The notes under the pieces are model-generated. The model made no database searches. It was not told the DNA's origin and saw only the letters and a program-made list of their open reading frames with translations. Shown one piece after another: positions 44,622-54,394 of a stretch of DNA of 64,000 nt. The translations under genes and the position numbers were made by a program. Source of the DNA: Pseudomonas chlororaphis (GTDB lineage Bacteria; Pseudomonadota; Gammaproteobacteria; Pseudomonadales; Pseudomonadaceae); contig NZ_JSFK01000001.1 of NCBI RefSeq assembly GCF_000783395.1, positions 186,001-250,000 on the forward strand. Reading direction: 5' to 3'. Numbering within the stretch: position 1 is the stretch's first letter; each line of letters starts with the position of its first letter.

Positions 44622-47168
44622 ATGACCGCCATGACTGCTTGTCTGGATCGCCCCGGATTTTTGCCCAGACTTTCTTCACACCATCAGCTTCGCAGTCGCT
44701 TGAGTGCACCTCTGCTGGCATCGAACGCGCGGGTCAGGCTGTTGTGCGCACCCGCTGGCAGTGGCAAAACCGCATTGCTCACCGAATGTCTTCTGCAGGT
44801 GCGTGCAGACTGCGAGACGATTTGGCTGCCGCTGGCGGGAGCAGCGCTCAGCCGCGAGGAATTTTGCCGGCATCTGACTCGGGCGCTCGGGCTGGTCGAA
44901 GGCCTTGACGTTACGCAACTGATGACGGAGCTGGCCCGTTGGTCCAGGCCGACTTCGCTGTTTATCGACGATTACAGTCGTCTACCGGATCCGGCACTGG
45001 ATGCTCTCCTGGATCGTTTGCTGGCGGTCAGCAGCCCGGCGCTTACCTGGTGGATCAGCACTCGGCGCCGGCCGCAATGCAACTGGCCGCGCCTGTTGCT
45101 CGATGACGAACTCTACGAATCCGAGCGCGCCAGCCTGGCGCTGACCCACGATGAGGTTGTACCGGTGTTGCGTCATTTGCCGCCAGACCAGGCGAACCGT
45201 GTCGCCGCCCGTATCATCCAGCGCACCGGCGGCTGGTGCGCGGGTGCCCGCATGGCGCTCCTGCAAAAGTGCGACTGGTCGCAAAACCTGCAGCCGCAAC
45301 AGCGTGTCGACACCCTGCTCGATTATCTGCAACACGAACTCTTCAGCAACCTGACGCCAGAGCAGGACGAGGCATGGCGGGTTTTGGCCCACCTGCCACG
45401 GTTCAACGCGCCATTATGCGAACATTTGTTTGGCCCCGGTGAGGGCGCACAGGTGCTGCATGATCTGCAAATGCTGGGCTGCTTTATCGAGCCATGGCAA
45501 GAGTCCGCTGATTGGCTGCAGGTCTTCCGCCCGCTGTCGCGAATCATGCAAACGTCGCATTGGCCGTGTGCGCGTTCGTGGCACCGGCGCGCCTGTCAGT
45601 GGTTCACTGCGGCGCAGGATTGGCGAGCAGCATTCGAGCAAGCGTTGTTGGCCGAAGAACACGAAGCGGCCGTGAGCCTGTTGCAGCATTTGAGCTTCGA
45701 GAACTTGCTGGAAGATCGGACGGTCGTCCTGCTGTTGCGCTTGCATGAGCAGCAAAGCCGCGAGCTTACCTTGATGACACCGCAATTGATCGGGCTGGTC
45801 ACGGGGGCATTACTGTTCGCTGGCCGATTCGAACAGGCCGCGCAATGCATGGCCCATCTCGTCCGCTTCATGCCGCAGCCGACGAGGCACCTGGAGCAGC
45901 AACTGCTGGCATGCTGGCAGGCGCAACAAGGTTGGCTCTGCCACCTGCAAGGGCAAATGGCGCCGGCGCGCGCCTGTTTTCAGGAGGCATTGTCAGCGCT
46001 GACTGACGATGCCTGGCAGGTCCGTTTGATGTGTCTGTCGGGACTGACGCAGCAGGCGTTACTGTGCGGTGAACTCGATCAGGCCCATGCCCTCAACCGC
46101 GAGGCGCTGTGTCTGGCGCGCGCGCATGGGTCACTGTTGTTCGAAGGGTTGCTTGAACTTGATCATGCGCAATGGCTCGAGCAGCGAGGAGCACCCGTGC
46201 GTGCCGAAAGTCTGCTGGTGGACATTGAGCATTTGTTGCGCGAGCGCACCCTGGTGCCCACGCCACTGCTGGGCCGTATTGCCCTGCGACGAGGACGGCT
46301 GGCGCTGTGCATGGGTCTTGAAGAGCAGGCTGCGGATCTCTTCAGCCAAGGCCTTGAAGATTGCTTGCGCAGTGAAGACAAGCGGGTTTTGTTTGGCTAC
46401 CTCGGGCAGGCTCAACTGGCCGGCAATAGAGGCGATTATGCCTGCGCTTTCGAACGCCTGCGCGAGGCCGAAAGGGTCATGCAGCAGCGGCAGATTCCCG
46501 ATACGGTCTATCGCGGTGTCGTGCTTCAGGTCAGTAGCCAGTTCTGGTTGCAGCAGGGCCGACCGCAATTGGTGCAAGAGGCGTTGGGCCGGCTGTTAAG
46601 GCATTACCGTGGACCCTCTGCACTCCAGGCGCCGCCCGCGACGTTCGAGCTGATTATCCGCATTGAATACCTGCTGGCCTGCGCGCACGCGCAATTGAAT
46701 CCGGATGAAAACTGTCTGCCAGTCATTGAACGACTGTTGAATCAGGCCCAGGCCAAAGGCATGTTGACGGCGGAAACGGAGTTGCTGCTGGCCTTCGCCC
46801 AATTGGCCGAATCGAACGGTGACACGGTGGCGGCGCAGCGAGCCTTCCAGCGAGCCGGAATGCTGGTGGAGCGCTGCCAATTGCAGCAAGCCATGCGGGA
46901 GTGGGATTTACGCCGAGGGCCAGTGTTTGAGAAACAGCTTCCTGCCGGGCAAAGCGACAACCGTGATCTTGTTCCGGTCCTCAGTCGACGTGAGCGCGAG
47001 GTGCTGATGTTGATTGCTCAAGGTGCTTCGAATCAGCAAGTTGCCGAACAACTTTTTATTTCGTTGCATACAGTAAAAACACATGCGAGGCGAATTAATG
47101 GGAAATTAGGTGTAGAGCGCAGAACTCAGGCTGTAGCGAAAGCAAAGTTGATGGGGATACTGGATTAA
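44622..47168 (+). CDS. MalT-like LuxR-family transcriptional regulator
   Basis: A large (848-residue) STAND-type ATP-dependent regulator. The N-terminal P-loop LLCAPAGSGKTALL (about residues 40-53) and SLFIDDYSRL Walker B are followed by a long helical (TPR-like) sensor region. The C-terminal LuxR helix-turn-helix has LSRREREVLMLIAQGASNQQ and VAEQLFISLHTVKTHARRIN (last 65 residues). It has its own start behind the operon terminator and probably controls the DUF1302/DUF1329 operon or a related one, by position. The ATG at 44622 gives the full family start. Confidence 0.9.
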   Translation: MTAMTACLDRPGFLPRLSSHHQLRSRLSAPLLASNARVRLLCAPAGSGKTALLTECLLQVRADCETIWLPLAGAALSREEFCRHLTRALGLVEGLDVTQLMTELARWSRPTSLFIDDYSRLPDPALDALLDRLLAVSSPALTWWISTRRRPQCNWPRLLLDDELYESERASLALTHDEVVPVLRHLPPDQANRVAARIIQRTGGWCAGARMALLQKCDWSQNLQPQQRVDTLLDYLQHELFSNLTPEQDEAWRVLAHLPRFNAPLCEHLFGPGEGAQVLHDLQMLGCFIEPWQESADWLQVFRPLSRIMQTSHWPCARSWHRRACQWFTAAQDWRAAFEQALLAEEHEAAVSLLQHLSFENLLEDRTVVLLLRLHEQQSRELTLMTPQLIGLVTGALLFAGRFEQAAQCMAHLVRFMPQPTRHLEQQLLACWQAQQGWLCHLQGQMAPARACFQEALSALTDDAWQVRLMCLSGLTQQALLCGELDQAHALNREALCLARAHGSLLFEGLLELDHAQWLEQRGAPVRAESLLVDIEHLLRERTLVPTPLLGRIALRRGRLALCMGLEEQAADLFSQGLEDCLRSEDKRVLFGYLGQAQLAGNRGDYACAFERLREAERVMQQRQIPDTVYRGVVLQVSSQFWLQQGRPQLVQEALGRLLRHYRGPSALQAPPATFELIIRIEYLLACAHAQLNPDENCLPVIERLLNQAQAKGMLTAETELLLAFAQLAESNGDTVAAQRAFQRAGMLVERCQLQQAMREWDLRRGPVFEKQLPAGQSDNRDLVPVLSRREREVLMLIAQGASNQQVAEQLFISLHTVKTHARRINGKLGVERRTQAVAKAKLMGILD

Positions 47169-47320
47169 TATTATGGATTTCTGTGGGTGCAAATGTTTGT
47201 AGTTGTTTGCTGGCATGTTTTGTAAATTGTTCCGGCTTCATGTTGATTGGAAAAGAAACTACCTTGCGGATATCTACAGGGCTGTACTCGCAGTTCTGGA
47301 TAGTCAAGTAAGGAAGTGTT

Positions 47321-50300
47321 GTGGTTAAGTTATTTAAAAGTCTGATGCGTGGTTCGTTGGGTGCGCAAGTTACCTGGGCTGAAGAATGGGGAAAGGCAAG
47401 CCAGGCAAAGGCTGATCTGTTCAAGATCATCGACGCGATGCCGAGCGTGCTGGATATTCTTCGCAACATGCTTGAAAGTGAATTAAAGCGTTTGGGTAAG
47501 GCAGTCGATATCGACAAAGTCTATGTCAATACGGATCCTGCTTTTCCTGCCAATGAAAAACGACCTTCGGGCAGTCTTTGGGACGTCACTGTTCATTGTC
47601 TGAATAATAACGTCAGCCCCGCTTACATAGTGGGCGGCGATGGGGTTTTTTTTCTGCCGGACACGTTCAGTGAGCAATTCAAAGTCAATGTTCTGAATAC
47701 GCTTATTGTCGAAGATCTGATCGCTGCTGTAGCTGCCGGGCTGGAAAAAACGTTGCGAACCGAGATCGCAAAGTTCTGGGCGGCGCCAGCGAAAACCATT
47801 CGCCCGGACACTGCACCACTGTCGAACAAGCAGGCTTTCATCGAAGCGTACGCCGTGGTCACGAGTGCAGAGCTGTCCCTGTCGGTCATGGCCAACAATT
47901 TCGATGCCCGGTTGGGTGAGCGATTCGCCCATCTGCTCGACGCAGATGCCGGTCGCGCAGTGTTCGAAGTGAAGTTGCAACCGGCGCAGGATTACCTTCT
48001 TTCGCTCCAGCCCTGTTTTGTTCTGGACAACGCCGAGCGTCCGGAGGCAGAAATGCAACTGGGCAACGGGTCGACCTCTTACCTCATGCACACGCCGAAA
48101 AACGGCTTTGAGTTCTTTGAAAAAAATACCGAGCTGCACAGCAAACTACAGCAGCGGCTGTCTTTGGGTAGCGACCAGATCCGATACCTGAAAGGCACAC
48201 AAAGTCCTCACGCCTTCTGCGTAGAGACTCACCTCAAGGGCCAGCTGGAAAGCGTGTCATCCTTGCTCGGTGGCCGGGAAAAACTGGAAAGACCTCTCAC
48301 CTCCGTGCTGCAGGAGAGTCAAGGCTTGCACGTGCTGCGCTACGGTATCAACACTCGCTTCTATCTGCTTTGGGCCGCGTTGAAACGCACCGAATGGCCG
48401 CTTTGGCTCCATGCCGCCGGTCGCGATATTCAACAGCGATACAAGGAGCTTGAAGAATCCAGGGATGAATACCAGGCTGCTTATTCAACCGTCTTCGATG
48501 CGCACTTTTCGTTTAAGGATTATGTGGTGCGTACGTTCGCCGAATGGGCGGACAGGACGCTCGGGGAACACCTTGATCCAGAAACTATAAGTGTCCATAG
48601 CTCGTACACTCTGCAAATTGCCGGACGTACCATCGAACAGGAAGAAACCCGGACGCTGACGGAATTTATTGTCTTCGGTCTACATGACAATGGTTATAAG
48701 GCCTCCCTGACTATCATCGGCGCTCCCGACGGAAGCCGGTTTACGAAGGCGGCCCTCGAACAGTGGTTGGAGAGTCGTAACCTGCGACTGGAATTTGCTG
48801 GCGGCCTTGCATCCACGCCCTCGGTCGATTACCAGGAAGCTTATCGCAACTACCTCTTCAGCCAGATGGAGTTTGCAGTTTTTGTTGCTCGCCACTCTGG
48901 GAAGCTGGATTCCACCGATGCGAATATCATCTCGCGAGCCATGGCCAATGACCCTTCGGTGACTATTCAGGGATTGAGAATCAGTGCTCAAGTACCCGCG
49001 TTAAAAGATGTCCTGATTATTTCGGCCAGGGAATACGTGCCGTCGCTGATGTTGGTCAAAACGCCTCGTGGTGAATTTGAACTGCTGAAATTTTCCGATG
49101 TTTACGCGGCGAACCGCTGGCTGGAGACGGCATTGTCTGCAGATCGTGAATACGCTGCATTGCTGATCCATCCAGACTACCTGCACGAAGCAGGCAAGTT
49201 GCTCGGCAGCGATCCAGCACAGCTCAACTACCGCTACACGCTCGATGGCCGGCCAGTCGATTTCGGCCTGAATCTCAAGGCACCGTTGGCGGACTACGTA
49301 AATATCGCGTACCGAGCCGAAGTTGCCCTGCACAAGGCTATTGCTCCGGTAGGTTATCGGGCGCTGGGCGTCGAAGGCCGCAAGCGCTATTCGCGTTTGA
49401 CAACCGAGCTCAAGGCACTAACTACAGTTGATGCGCGAGACAATGGTTTTCCGACATTCGAGCAGTTCACTTATGACTCGGTGAAAGCTCAGATAGAGGA
49501 CATTTTGCGTACTCGTGGAAGCAAAGTTTCGGTCAATCCAGACCAGATCATTGTTCAAACCGAAGAGTTTCGTAAGAGCGTTACCGACGTTCTGCTCGAA
49601 GGACTCGCCTTTGAAGCGGTACATCCGGCCTACGCAACGAAATTCAGCCCAAAATACTATTTGGTGAATGGCCATCCCGACGTTGAAAAACTGGATATCC
49701 GAGACTTGTCCTCGCTGTCGAAAACTTTCCGTCCCGGCGACAAATATGCCGCGATGTTGAAAGCGCAATATCAAAACAAGGCTCATCCTGACTACGCCTT
49801 CAAACGCGCGGTACACGGCCGAAGAATCCGCAGTGAAATGTACTGCAATGCTTTTGCCGACTTCACCAATGGCCGACTATCAACGGAGTCTTTCTCCGCG
49901 ATCCAACGGATTATCGATAATCTGAAAGAAAGTGGCGGTAATCAGTCAATTGTGGATAACGCATCAGAAGGCAGTGTCGGGCTGTATAAATTCAATATCG
50001 GCGCGCTGGGTTTGACGGCTGCCGGGGACCGCACGGTTGGCGGCGTTTATATTTTCCGATTGAAGATGTCTTCAGGGTTGCTTGATTTGCTCTATACGCC
50101 TGACGCGCCGGATCGTGTCAGCTTCCGGCCAATCGCTGAGTTCATTTCTTCGATTCGTTTTCGATACGGCCCGTTCAGGACCTACTACAGCCAGCGGATA
50201 CTGCTGGTCGACCAAAAGGTGATCAACGACTATTTCGACAAGCTGGTTGCAACCGTCGATACCAAACCGGTCATTCGCACGCAGCAGCGTTCGTTATTGC

Positions 50301-50785
50301 CTGATCTGTTCACTTTCCATGACGAGCGAGTGCGCCGTGTATTGAGTGATATCGACGAACGCACCACCGGTCTCAATGAAATAATCGCCGGTCTTGTTTA
50401 CGACAACCTGTTGAAGGCCGCGAACATCGTGAGCCTGCTGTTGCCTCCCGTGGGCACGGTCGTGGTGGCTGTGCAGTTGATGAAAAGCATCTACGACGCC
50501 TCACAGTCGGACAAGCGAGGGGACTACCGTGCTGCGCTGGGGCATGTTCAGGAAGCGCTGACCGGGCTGTTGACGTTGGGCAAGGCCGCAGCGGCGGGTA
50601 ACCCCGTCAAGGAAATTACCCAGGCACAACGGTCTTTTCTAAGTTTGTTCGAGGACGCGCGGACGGTCGCGGAACTTGTCACTTATTACACCGGCCAGGA
50701 GGAGTCGAAAGAGATGCTGGTCGGGTTCTTCAAGACATTGATGGAAGGTGTCGGTTCCGGACTGAGTAAAACAACGGTTCATTGA
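47321..50785 (+). CDS. Dermonecrotic-toxin-domain-like protein (DUF6543 type), orphan
   Basis: A 1154-residue protein with no signal peptide. It resembles the large Pseudomonas 'dermonecrotic toxin domain-containing' proteins, most clearly in FNIGALGLTAAGDRTVGGVY (about 893-912), LLYTPDAPDRVSFRPIAEF (about 922-940) and the FRTYYSQRIL region. A hydrophobic helix pair (about 1030-1055 and 1080-1095) follows near the C-terminus and could insert in a membrane. Most relatives continue into longer C-terminal parts; here translation stops 60 residues later. The GTG start has AAGGAAG at good spacing. No immunity, VgrG, PAAR or T3SS gene is adjacent. The toxic role is inferred only. Confidence 0.68.
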   Translation: MVKLFKSLMRGSLGAQVTWAEEWGKASQAKADLFKIIDAMPSVLDILRNMLESELKRLGKAVDIDKVYVNTDPAFPANEKRPSGSLWDVTVHCLNNNVSPAYIVGGDGVFFLPDTFSEQFKVNVLNTLIVEDLIAAVAAGLEKTLRTEIAKFWAAPAKTIRPDTAPLSNKQAFIEAYAVVTSAELSLSVMANNFDARLGERFAHLLDADAGRAVFEVKLQPAQDYLLSLQPCFVLDNAERPEAEMQLGNGSTSYLMHTPKNGFEFFEKNTELHSKLQQRLSLGSDQIRYLKGTQSPHAFCVETHLKGQLESVSSLLGGREKLERPLTSVLQESQGLHVLRYGINTRFYLLWAALKRTEWPLWLHAAGRDIQQRYKELEESRDEYQAAYSTVFDAHFSFKDYVVRTFAEWADRTLGEHLDPETISVHSSYTLQIAGRTIEQEETRTLTEFIVFGLHDNGYKASLTIIGAPDGSRFTKAALEQWLESRNLRLEFAGGLASTPSVDYQEAYRNYLFSQMEFAVFVARHSGKLDSTDANIISRAMANDPSVTIQGLRISAQVPALKDVLIISAREYVPSLMLVKTPRGEFELLKFSDVYAANRWLETALSADREYAALLIHPDYLHEAGKLLGSDPAQLNYRYTLDGRPVDFGLNLKAPLADYVNIAYRAEVALHKAIAPVGYRALGVEGRKRYSRLTTELKALTTVDARDNGFPTFEQFTYDSVKAQIEDILRTRGSKVSVNPDQIIVQTEEFRKSVTDVLLEGLAFEAVHPAYATKFSPKYYLVNGHPDVEKLDIRDLSSLSKTFRPGDKYAAMLKAQYQNKAHPDYAFKRAVHGRRIRSEMYCNAFADFTNGRLSTESFSAIQRIIDNLKESGGNQSIVDNASEGSVGLYKFNIGALGLTAAGDRTVGGVYIFRLKMSSGLLDLLYTPDAPDRVSFRPIAEFISSIRFRYGPFRTYYSQRILLVDQKVINDYFDKLVATVDTKPVIRTQQRSLLPDLFTFHDERVRRVLSDIDERTTGLNEIIAGLVYDNLLKAANIVSLLLPPVGTVVVAVQLMKSIYDASQSDKRGDYRAALGHVQEALTGLLTLGKAAAAGNPVKEITQAQRSFLSLFEDARTVAELVTYYTGQEESKEMLVGFFKTLMEGVGSGLSKTTVH

Positions 50786-50826
50786 CCGTTGTTGAGCACT
50801 CGCTACTCGCTCAATGCGTATAGCGT

Positions 50827-51606
50827 TTATCGTTCATAACCCATCCGCCAACTCACGGCCCGCGTCGCCGCCAGCAATCGCTGCGCCGCCGGGCCGTTTT
50901 CGTCGGCGTGGAACAGCGAGGTTGGGCCAACGATGGTCAGCACGGCGGCGACTTGTCCGACGGCGTTGAATACCGGGGCGGATAACGCGTCGACACCCGG
51001 CATCAGCAGACCATGCACATGATGCAGGCCGCGTTCGCGGATCTGATCGCACAGCGTTGCGTAAGTCTTTTCATCCTTCAGTGGATGATCGGCAGCGGCG
51101 ATTTCCTGATCGCGCAATTCATCGGTCTCCCGAGGCGGCAGGTAGGCGCTGAACACCAGCCCCGTCGACGAGCTGAGCAGTGGCAGCACTGAACCCAGTT
51201 GCGTCACCACCGTCACCGCGCGCACCGCCGGTTCGATATGCACCACGGTTGCGCCCTGATTGCCCCACACCGCCAAAAAGCAGGTTTCGTTGAGTTCGTC
51301 GCGCAGTTCGGCCAACGGCAGGGCGGCGACTTTCAGCACGTCCATACTGTTGAGGGCGGCCAGGCCCACGCGCAACGCTTCACGGCCGAGGCCGTAATGG
51401 TTGGTCGCGGTGTTCTGTTCGGCGAATCCCGAGGCGATCAACGCCTGTAGATAGCGATGAACCTTGCTCGCCGGCATTTGCACGTGTTCGGCCAGGCGCG
51501 ACAACGAAGTGGACGGCGACAACTCGGCCAGGGCCTTGAGGATGTCGGTGCCGACTTCGGCGGAGCGGACTTTCTGTTTGCCGTTGCTGTCGCTGGTTTT
51601 TTCCAT
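50827..51606 (-). CDS. hmgR: IclR-family repressor HmgR
   Basis: A 259-residue IclR-type regulator. The N-terminal helix-turn-helix reads TDILKALAELSPSTSLSRLA and MPASKVHRYLQALIASGF; the C-terminal GAF-like ligand domain has TCFLAVWGNQGATVVHIEP and PGVDALSAPVFNAVGQVAAVLTIVG. Being divergent from hmgA and next to an inverted operator, it is the homologue of P. putida HmgR, which releases DNA on binding homogentisate (established there). Gene name follows from context. Confidence 0.9.
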   Translation of the reverse strand: MEKTSDSNGKQKVRSAEVGTDILKALAELSPSTSLSRLAEHVQMPASKVHRYLQALIASGFAEQNTATNHYGLGREALRVGLAALNSMDVLKVAALPLAELRDELNETCFLAVWGNQGATVVHIEPAVRAVTVVTQLGSVLPLLSSSTGLVFSAYLPPRETDELRDQEIAAADHPLKDEKTYATLCDQIRERGLHHVHGLLMPGVDALSAPVFNAVGQVAAVLTIVGPTSLFHADENGPAAQRLLAATRAVSWRMGYER

Positions 51607-51646
51607 GGTGCGGCCGGGTTCCGAAACGAATGGGCGTCTTTATAGC

Positions 51647-51693
51647 TTGACGCTGGATAGCGAGCAAATTACGTTATGCGTAATCGAATTACG
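51647..51693 (+). promoter_or_regulatory. Candidate hmgA promoter with HmgR operator
   Basis: A -35-like TTGACG (51647-51652) and, 17 bases on, TACGTT (51670-51675) could be the hmgA promoter. Overlapping it is ATTACG-N5-CGTAAT (51668-51684), a 17-bp palindrome, followed by a third ATTACG half-site after CGA (51688-51693). P. putida HmgR is described as binding a 17-bp palindrome in this position (recalled), so repression by promoter occlusion is likely. Confidence 0.7.
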
Positions 51694-51770
51694 ACAATAA
51701 CAACCCCGGCGTGCCGAAACCTCTGAGCCAGAGCGATGGGCCACTGCCGACTCCCTGTTCAGGAGGCTCC

Positions 51771-53075
51771 ATGAACCTCGATTCAACCGCTCAGGCGCTG
51801 GCGTATCAGTCCGGTTTCGGCAACGAATTCAGCTCTGAAGCGTTGCCCGGCGCGCTGCCCGTCGGCCAGAATTCCCCGCAAAAAGCTCCTTACGGCCTCT
51901 ATACCGAATTGTTTTCCGGCACCGCGTTCACCATGACTCGCAGTGAAGCGCGGCGCACCTGGATGTACCGCATTCAGCCGTCGGCCAATCACCCGGCCTT
52001 TGTCAAACTGGAGCGGCAACTGGCCGGTGGCCCGTTGGGTGAAGTAACGCCCAATCGCCTGCGCTGGAATCCGCTGGAGATCCCGGCCGAGCCGACTGAT
52101 TTCATCGACGGCCTGGTGAGCATGGTGGCTAACTCCGCCGCCGAAAAGCCGTCCGGTATCAGCATTTACAACTATGCCGCCAACCGTTCGATGGAGCGCG
52201 TATTCTTCAACGCCGACGGCGAACTGCTGCTGGTGCCGCAACTCGGCCGTCTGCGCATCGCCACTGAACTGGGTGTACTGGAAGTGGCGCCGCTGGAAAT
52301 CGCCGTGCTGCCGCGCGGCCTCAAATTCCGTATCGAATTGCTCGACCCGCAAGCACGCGGCTACGTCGCCGAGAACCATGGCGCGCCGTTGCGCCTGCCG
52401 GATCTGGGGCCGATCGGCAGTAACGGTCTGGCCAATCCGCGCGACTTCCTGACCCCGGTCGCTGCTTACGAAAACCTGCAGCAACCGACCACGCTGGTGC
52501 AGAAGTTCCTCGGCCAATTGTGGGCCACCGAACTCAATCACTCGCCGCTTAACGTGGTGGCCTGGCACGGTAACAACGTGCCGTACAAATACGATCTGCG
52601 CCGTTTCAATACCATCGGTACGGTGAGTTTCGATCACCCGGATCCGTCGATCTTCACCGTGCTGACCTCGCCGACCAGCGTGCACGGTCTGGCCAATCTC
52701 GATTTCGTGATCTTCCCGCCGCGCTGGATGGTCGCCGAAAACACCTTCCGTCCGCCGTGGTTTCACCGCAACCTGATGAACGAATTCATGGGGCTGATCC
52801 AGGGCGAATACGACGCCAAGGCCGAAGGTTTTGTGCCCGGCGGTGCGTCGCTGCACAGCTGCATGAGCGCCCACGGTCCGGACGGCGAGACCTGCACCAA
52901 AGCGATCAATGCCGAACTCAAACCGGCAAAAATCGACAACACCATGGCCTTCATGTTTGAGACCAGTCAGGTGCTGCGCCCAAGCCGCTTCGCCCTCGAC
53001 TGCCCGCAACTGCAATCCAATTACGACGCTTGCTGGGCCACGCTGCCCGCCACGTTCGACCCGACCCGGAGATAA
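51771..53075 (+). CDS. hmgA: Homogentisate 1,2-dioxygenase HmgA
   Basis: Fe(II) ring-cleaving enzyme of tyrosine/phenylalanine breakdown, forming maleylacetoacetate. The 434-residue product has the family start [21 protein letters not shown] and the metal region [18 protein letters not shown] (His and Glu) and [14 protein letters not shown] (His). The ATG at 51771 follows AGGAGG. It is two bases ahead of fahA; with maiA it forms hmgA-fahA-maiA. Loss of this gene yields brown pyomelanin pigment. Confidence 0.97.
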   Translation: MNLDSTAQALAYQSGFGNEFSSEALPGALPVGQNSPQKAPYGLYTELFSGTAFTMTRSEARRTWMYRIQPSANHPAFVKLERQLAGGPLGEVTPNRLRWNPLEIPAEPTDFIDGLVSMVANSAAEKPSGISIYNYAANRSMERVFFNADGELLLVPQLGRLRIATELGVLEVAPLEIAVLPRGLKFRIELLDPQARGYVAENHGAPLRLPDLGPIGSNGLANPRDFLTPVAAYENLQQPTTLVQKFLGQLWATELNHSPLNVVAWHGNNVPYKYDLRRFNTIGTVSFDHPDPSIFTVLTSPTSVHGLANLDFVIFPPRWMVAENTFRPPWFHRNLMNEFMGLIQGEYDAKAEGFVPGGASLHSCMSAHGPDGETCTKAINAELKPAKIDNTMAFMFETSQVLRPSRFALDCPQLQSNYDACWATLPATFDPTRR

Positions 53076-53077
53076 CC

Positions 53078-54382
53078 ATGACGCAGAATTCCATCACCCG
53101 CAGTTGGGTCGCCTCGGCCAACGGCCATGCTGATTTCCCGTTGCAGAACCTGCCGCTCGGCGTATTCAGCATCACCGATTCGGCACCGCGTGCTGGCGTG
53201 GCGATTGGCGAACACATCTTCGATCTGCAAGTGGCGCTGGAGGCCGGGTTGTTCGACGGTGTTGCGCGCAGTGCGGTCGAAGCCATGCACGGCGGCCAGT
53301 TGAACGCGTTCTTCGAACTCGGTCGCGAAGCACGTGTGGCTCTGCGTTCGCGTCTGCTGGAACTGTTCAGCGAAGGCAGCACTCACCGTGGCAACATCGA
53401 AGCCCAAGGCGCGAAACTGCTGCCACTGGCCGCTGATTGCCAACTGCATCTGCCAGCACGCATCAGCGACTACACCGATTTCTACGTCGGCATCGAACAT
53501 GCGCAAAACGTCGGCAAACTGTTCCGTCCGGATAACCCGCTGCTGCCGAACTACAAGCATGTGCCGATCGGTTATCACGGTCGCGCCTCCACCGTGCGTG
53601 CCTCCGGCACCGACGTGCGCCGTCCGAAAGGCCAGACGCTACCGGCCGGTCAGACCGAGCCTGTGTTCGGCCCGTGCGCGCGCCTGGACTATGAGCTGGA
53701 ACTGGGTATCTGGATCGGCCAGGGCAACGAGATGGGCGATTCGATCGCCATCGGTGACGCCGCTGATCACATCGCCGGTTTCTGCCTGCTTAACGACTGG
53801 TCGGCGCGCGATATCCAGGCGTGGGAATACCAGCCGCTGGGTCCGTTCCTGTCGAAGAGTTTCATCACCAGCGTGTCGCCATGGGTTGTAACTGCTGAAG
53901 CCTTGGAGCCGTTCCGCACCGCGCAACCAAAGCGTCCTGAAGGTGATCCGCAGCCGCTGCCGTACCTGTTCGACAAACGCGATCAGGACGGCGGCGCCTT
54001 CGACATCGAACTGGAAGTGCTGCTGCTCACCGAAGCCATGCGCGAGCAGAACCTGCCGGCTCATCGTCTGACCCTGAGCAACACCCGCTACATGTACTGG
54101 ACTGTCGCGCAAATGGTCGCGCACCACAGTGTCAACGGTTGCCAGTTGCAGGCTGGTGACCTGTTCGGTTCGGGCACCTTGTCTGGTCCTGAGAGCGGTC
54201 AGTTCGGCAGCCTGCTGGAAATCACCGAGGGCGGCAAAAAGCCGATCGAACTGGCCTCTGGCGAAGTGCGTAAATTCCTTGAGGACGGCGACGAAATCAT
54301 CCTGCGCGCGCGTTGTGCTCGTGATGGTTTTGCTTCGATCGGCTTCGGCGAGTGCCGCGGCAAAGTGCTGGCGGCGCGCTGA
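53078..54382 (+). CDS. fahA: Fumarylacetoacetase
   Basis: Last step of the homogentisate path, cleaving fumarylacetoacetate to fumarate and acetoacetate; 434 residues. Active-site and Ca/Mg motifs are YTDFYVGIEHAQNVGKLFRP (catalytic His and Asp nearby), PIGYHGRASTV, and LDYELELGIWIGQGNEMGD with metal-binding Glu residues. The ATG at 53078, behind GAGATAACC, matches the family start. It overlaps nothing and lies 12 bases ahead of maiA. Confidence 0.96.
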   Translation: MTQNSITRSWVASANGHADFPLQNLPLGVFSITDSAPRAGVAIGEHIFDLQVALEAGLFDGVARSAVEAMHGGQLNAFFELGREARVALRSRLLELFSEGSTHRGNIEAQGAKLLPLAADCQLHLPARISDYTDFYVGIEHAQNVGKLFRPDNPLLPNYKHVPIGYHGRASTVRASGTDVRRPKGQTLPAGQTEPVFGPCARLDYELELGIWIGQGNEMGDSIAIGDAADHIAGFCLLNDWSARDIQAWEYQPLGPFLSKSFITSVSPWVVTAEALEPFRTAQPKRPEGDPQPLPYLFDKRDQDGGAFDIELEVLLLTEAMREQNLPAHRLTLSNTRYMYWTVAQMVAHHSVNGCQLQAGDLFGSGTLSGPESGQFGSLLEITEGGKKPIELASGEVRKFLEDGDEIILRARCARDGFASIGFGECRGKVLAAR

Positions 54383-54394
54383 CAGGAGCGGCTT

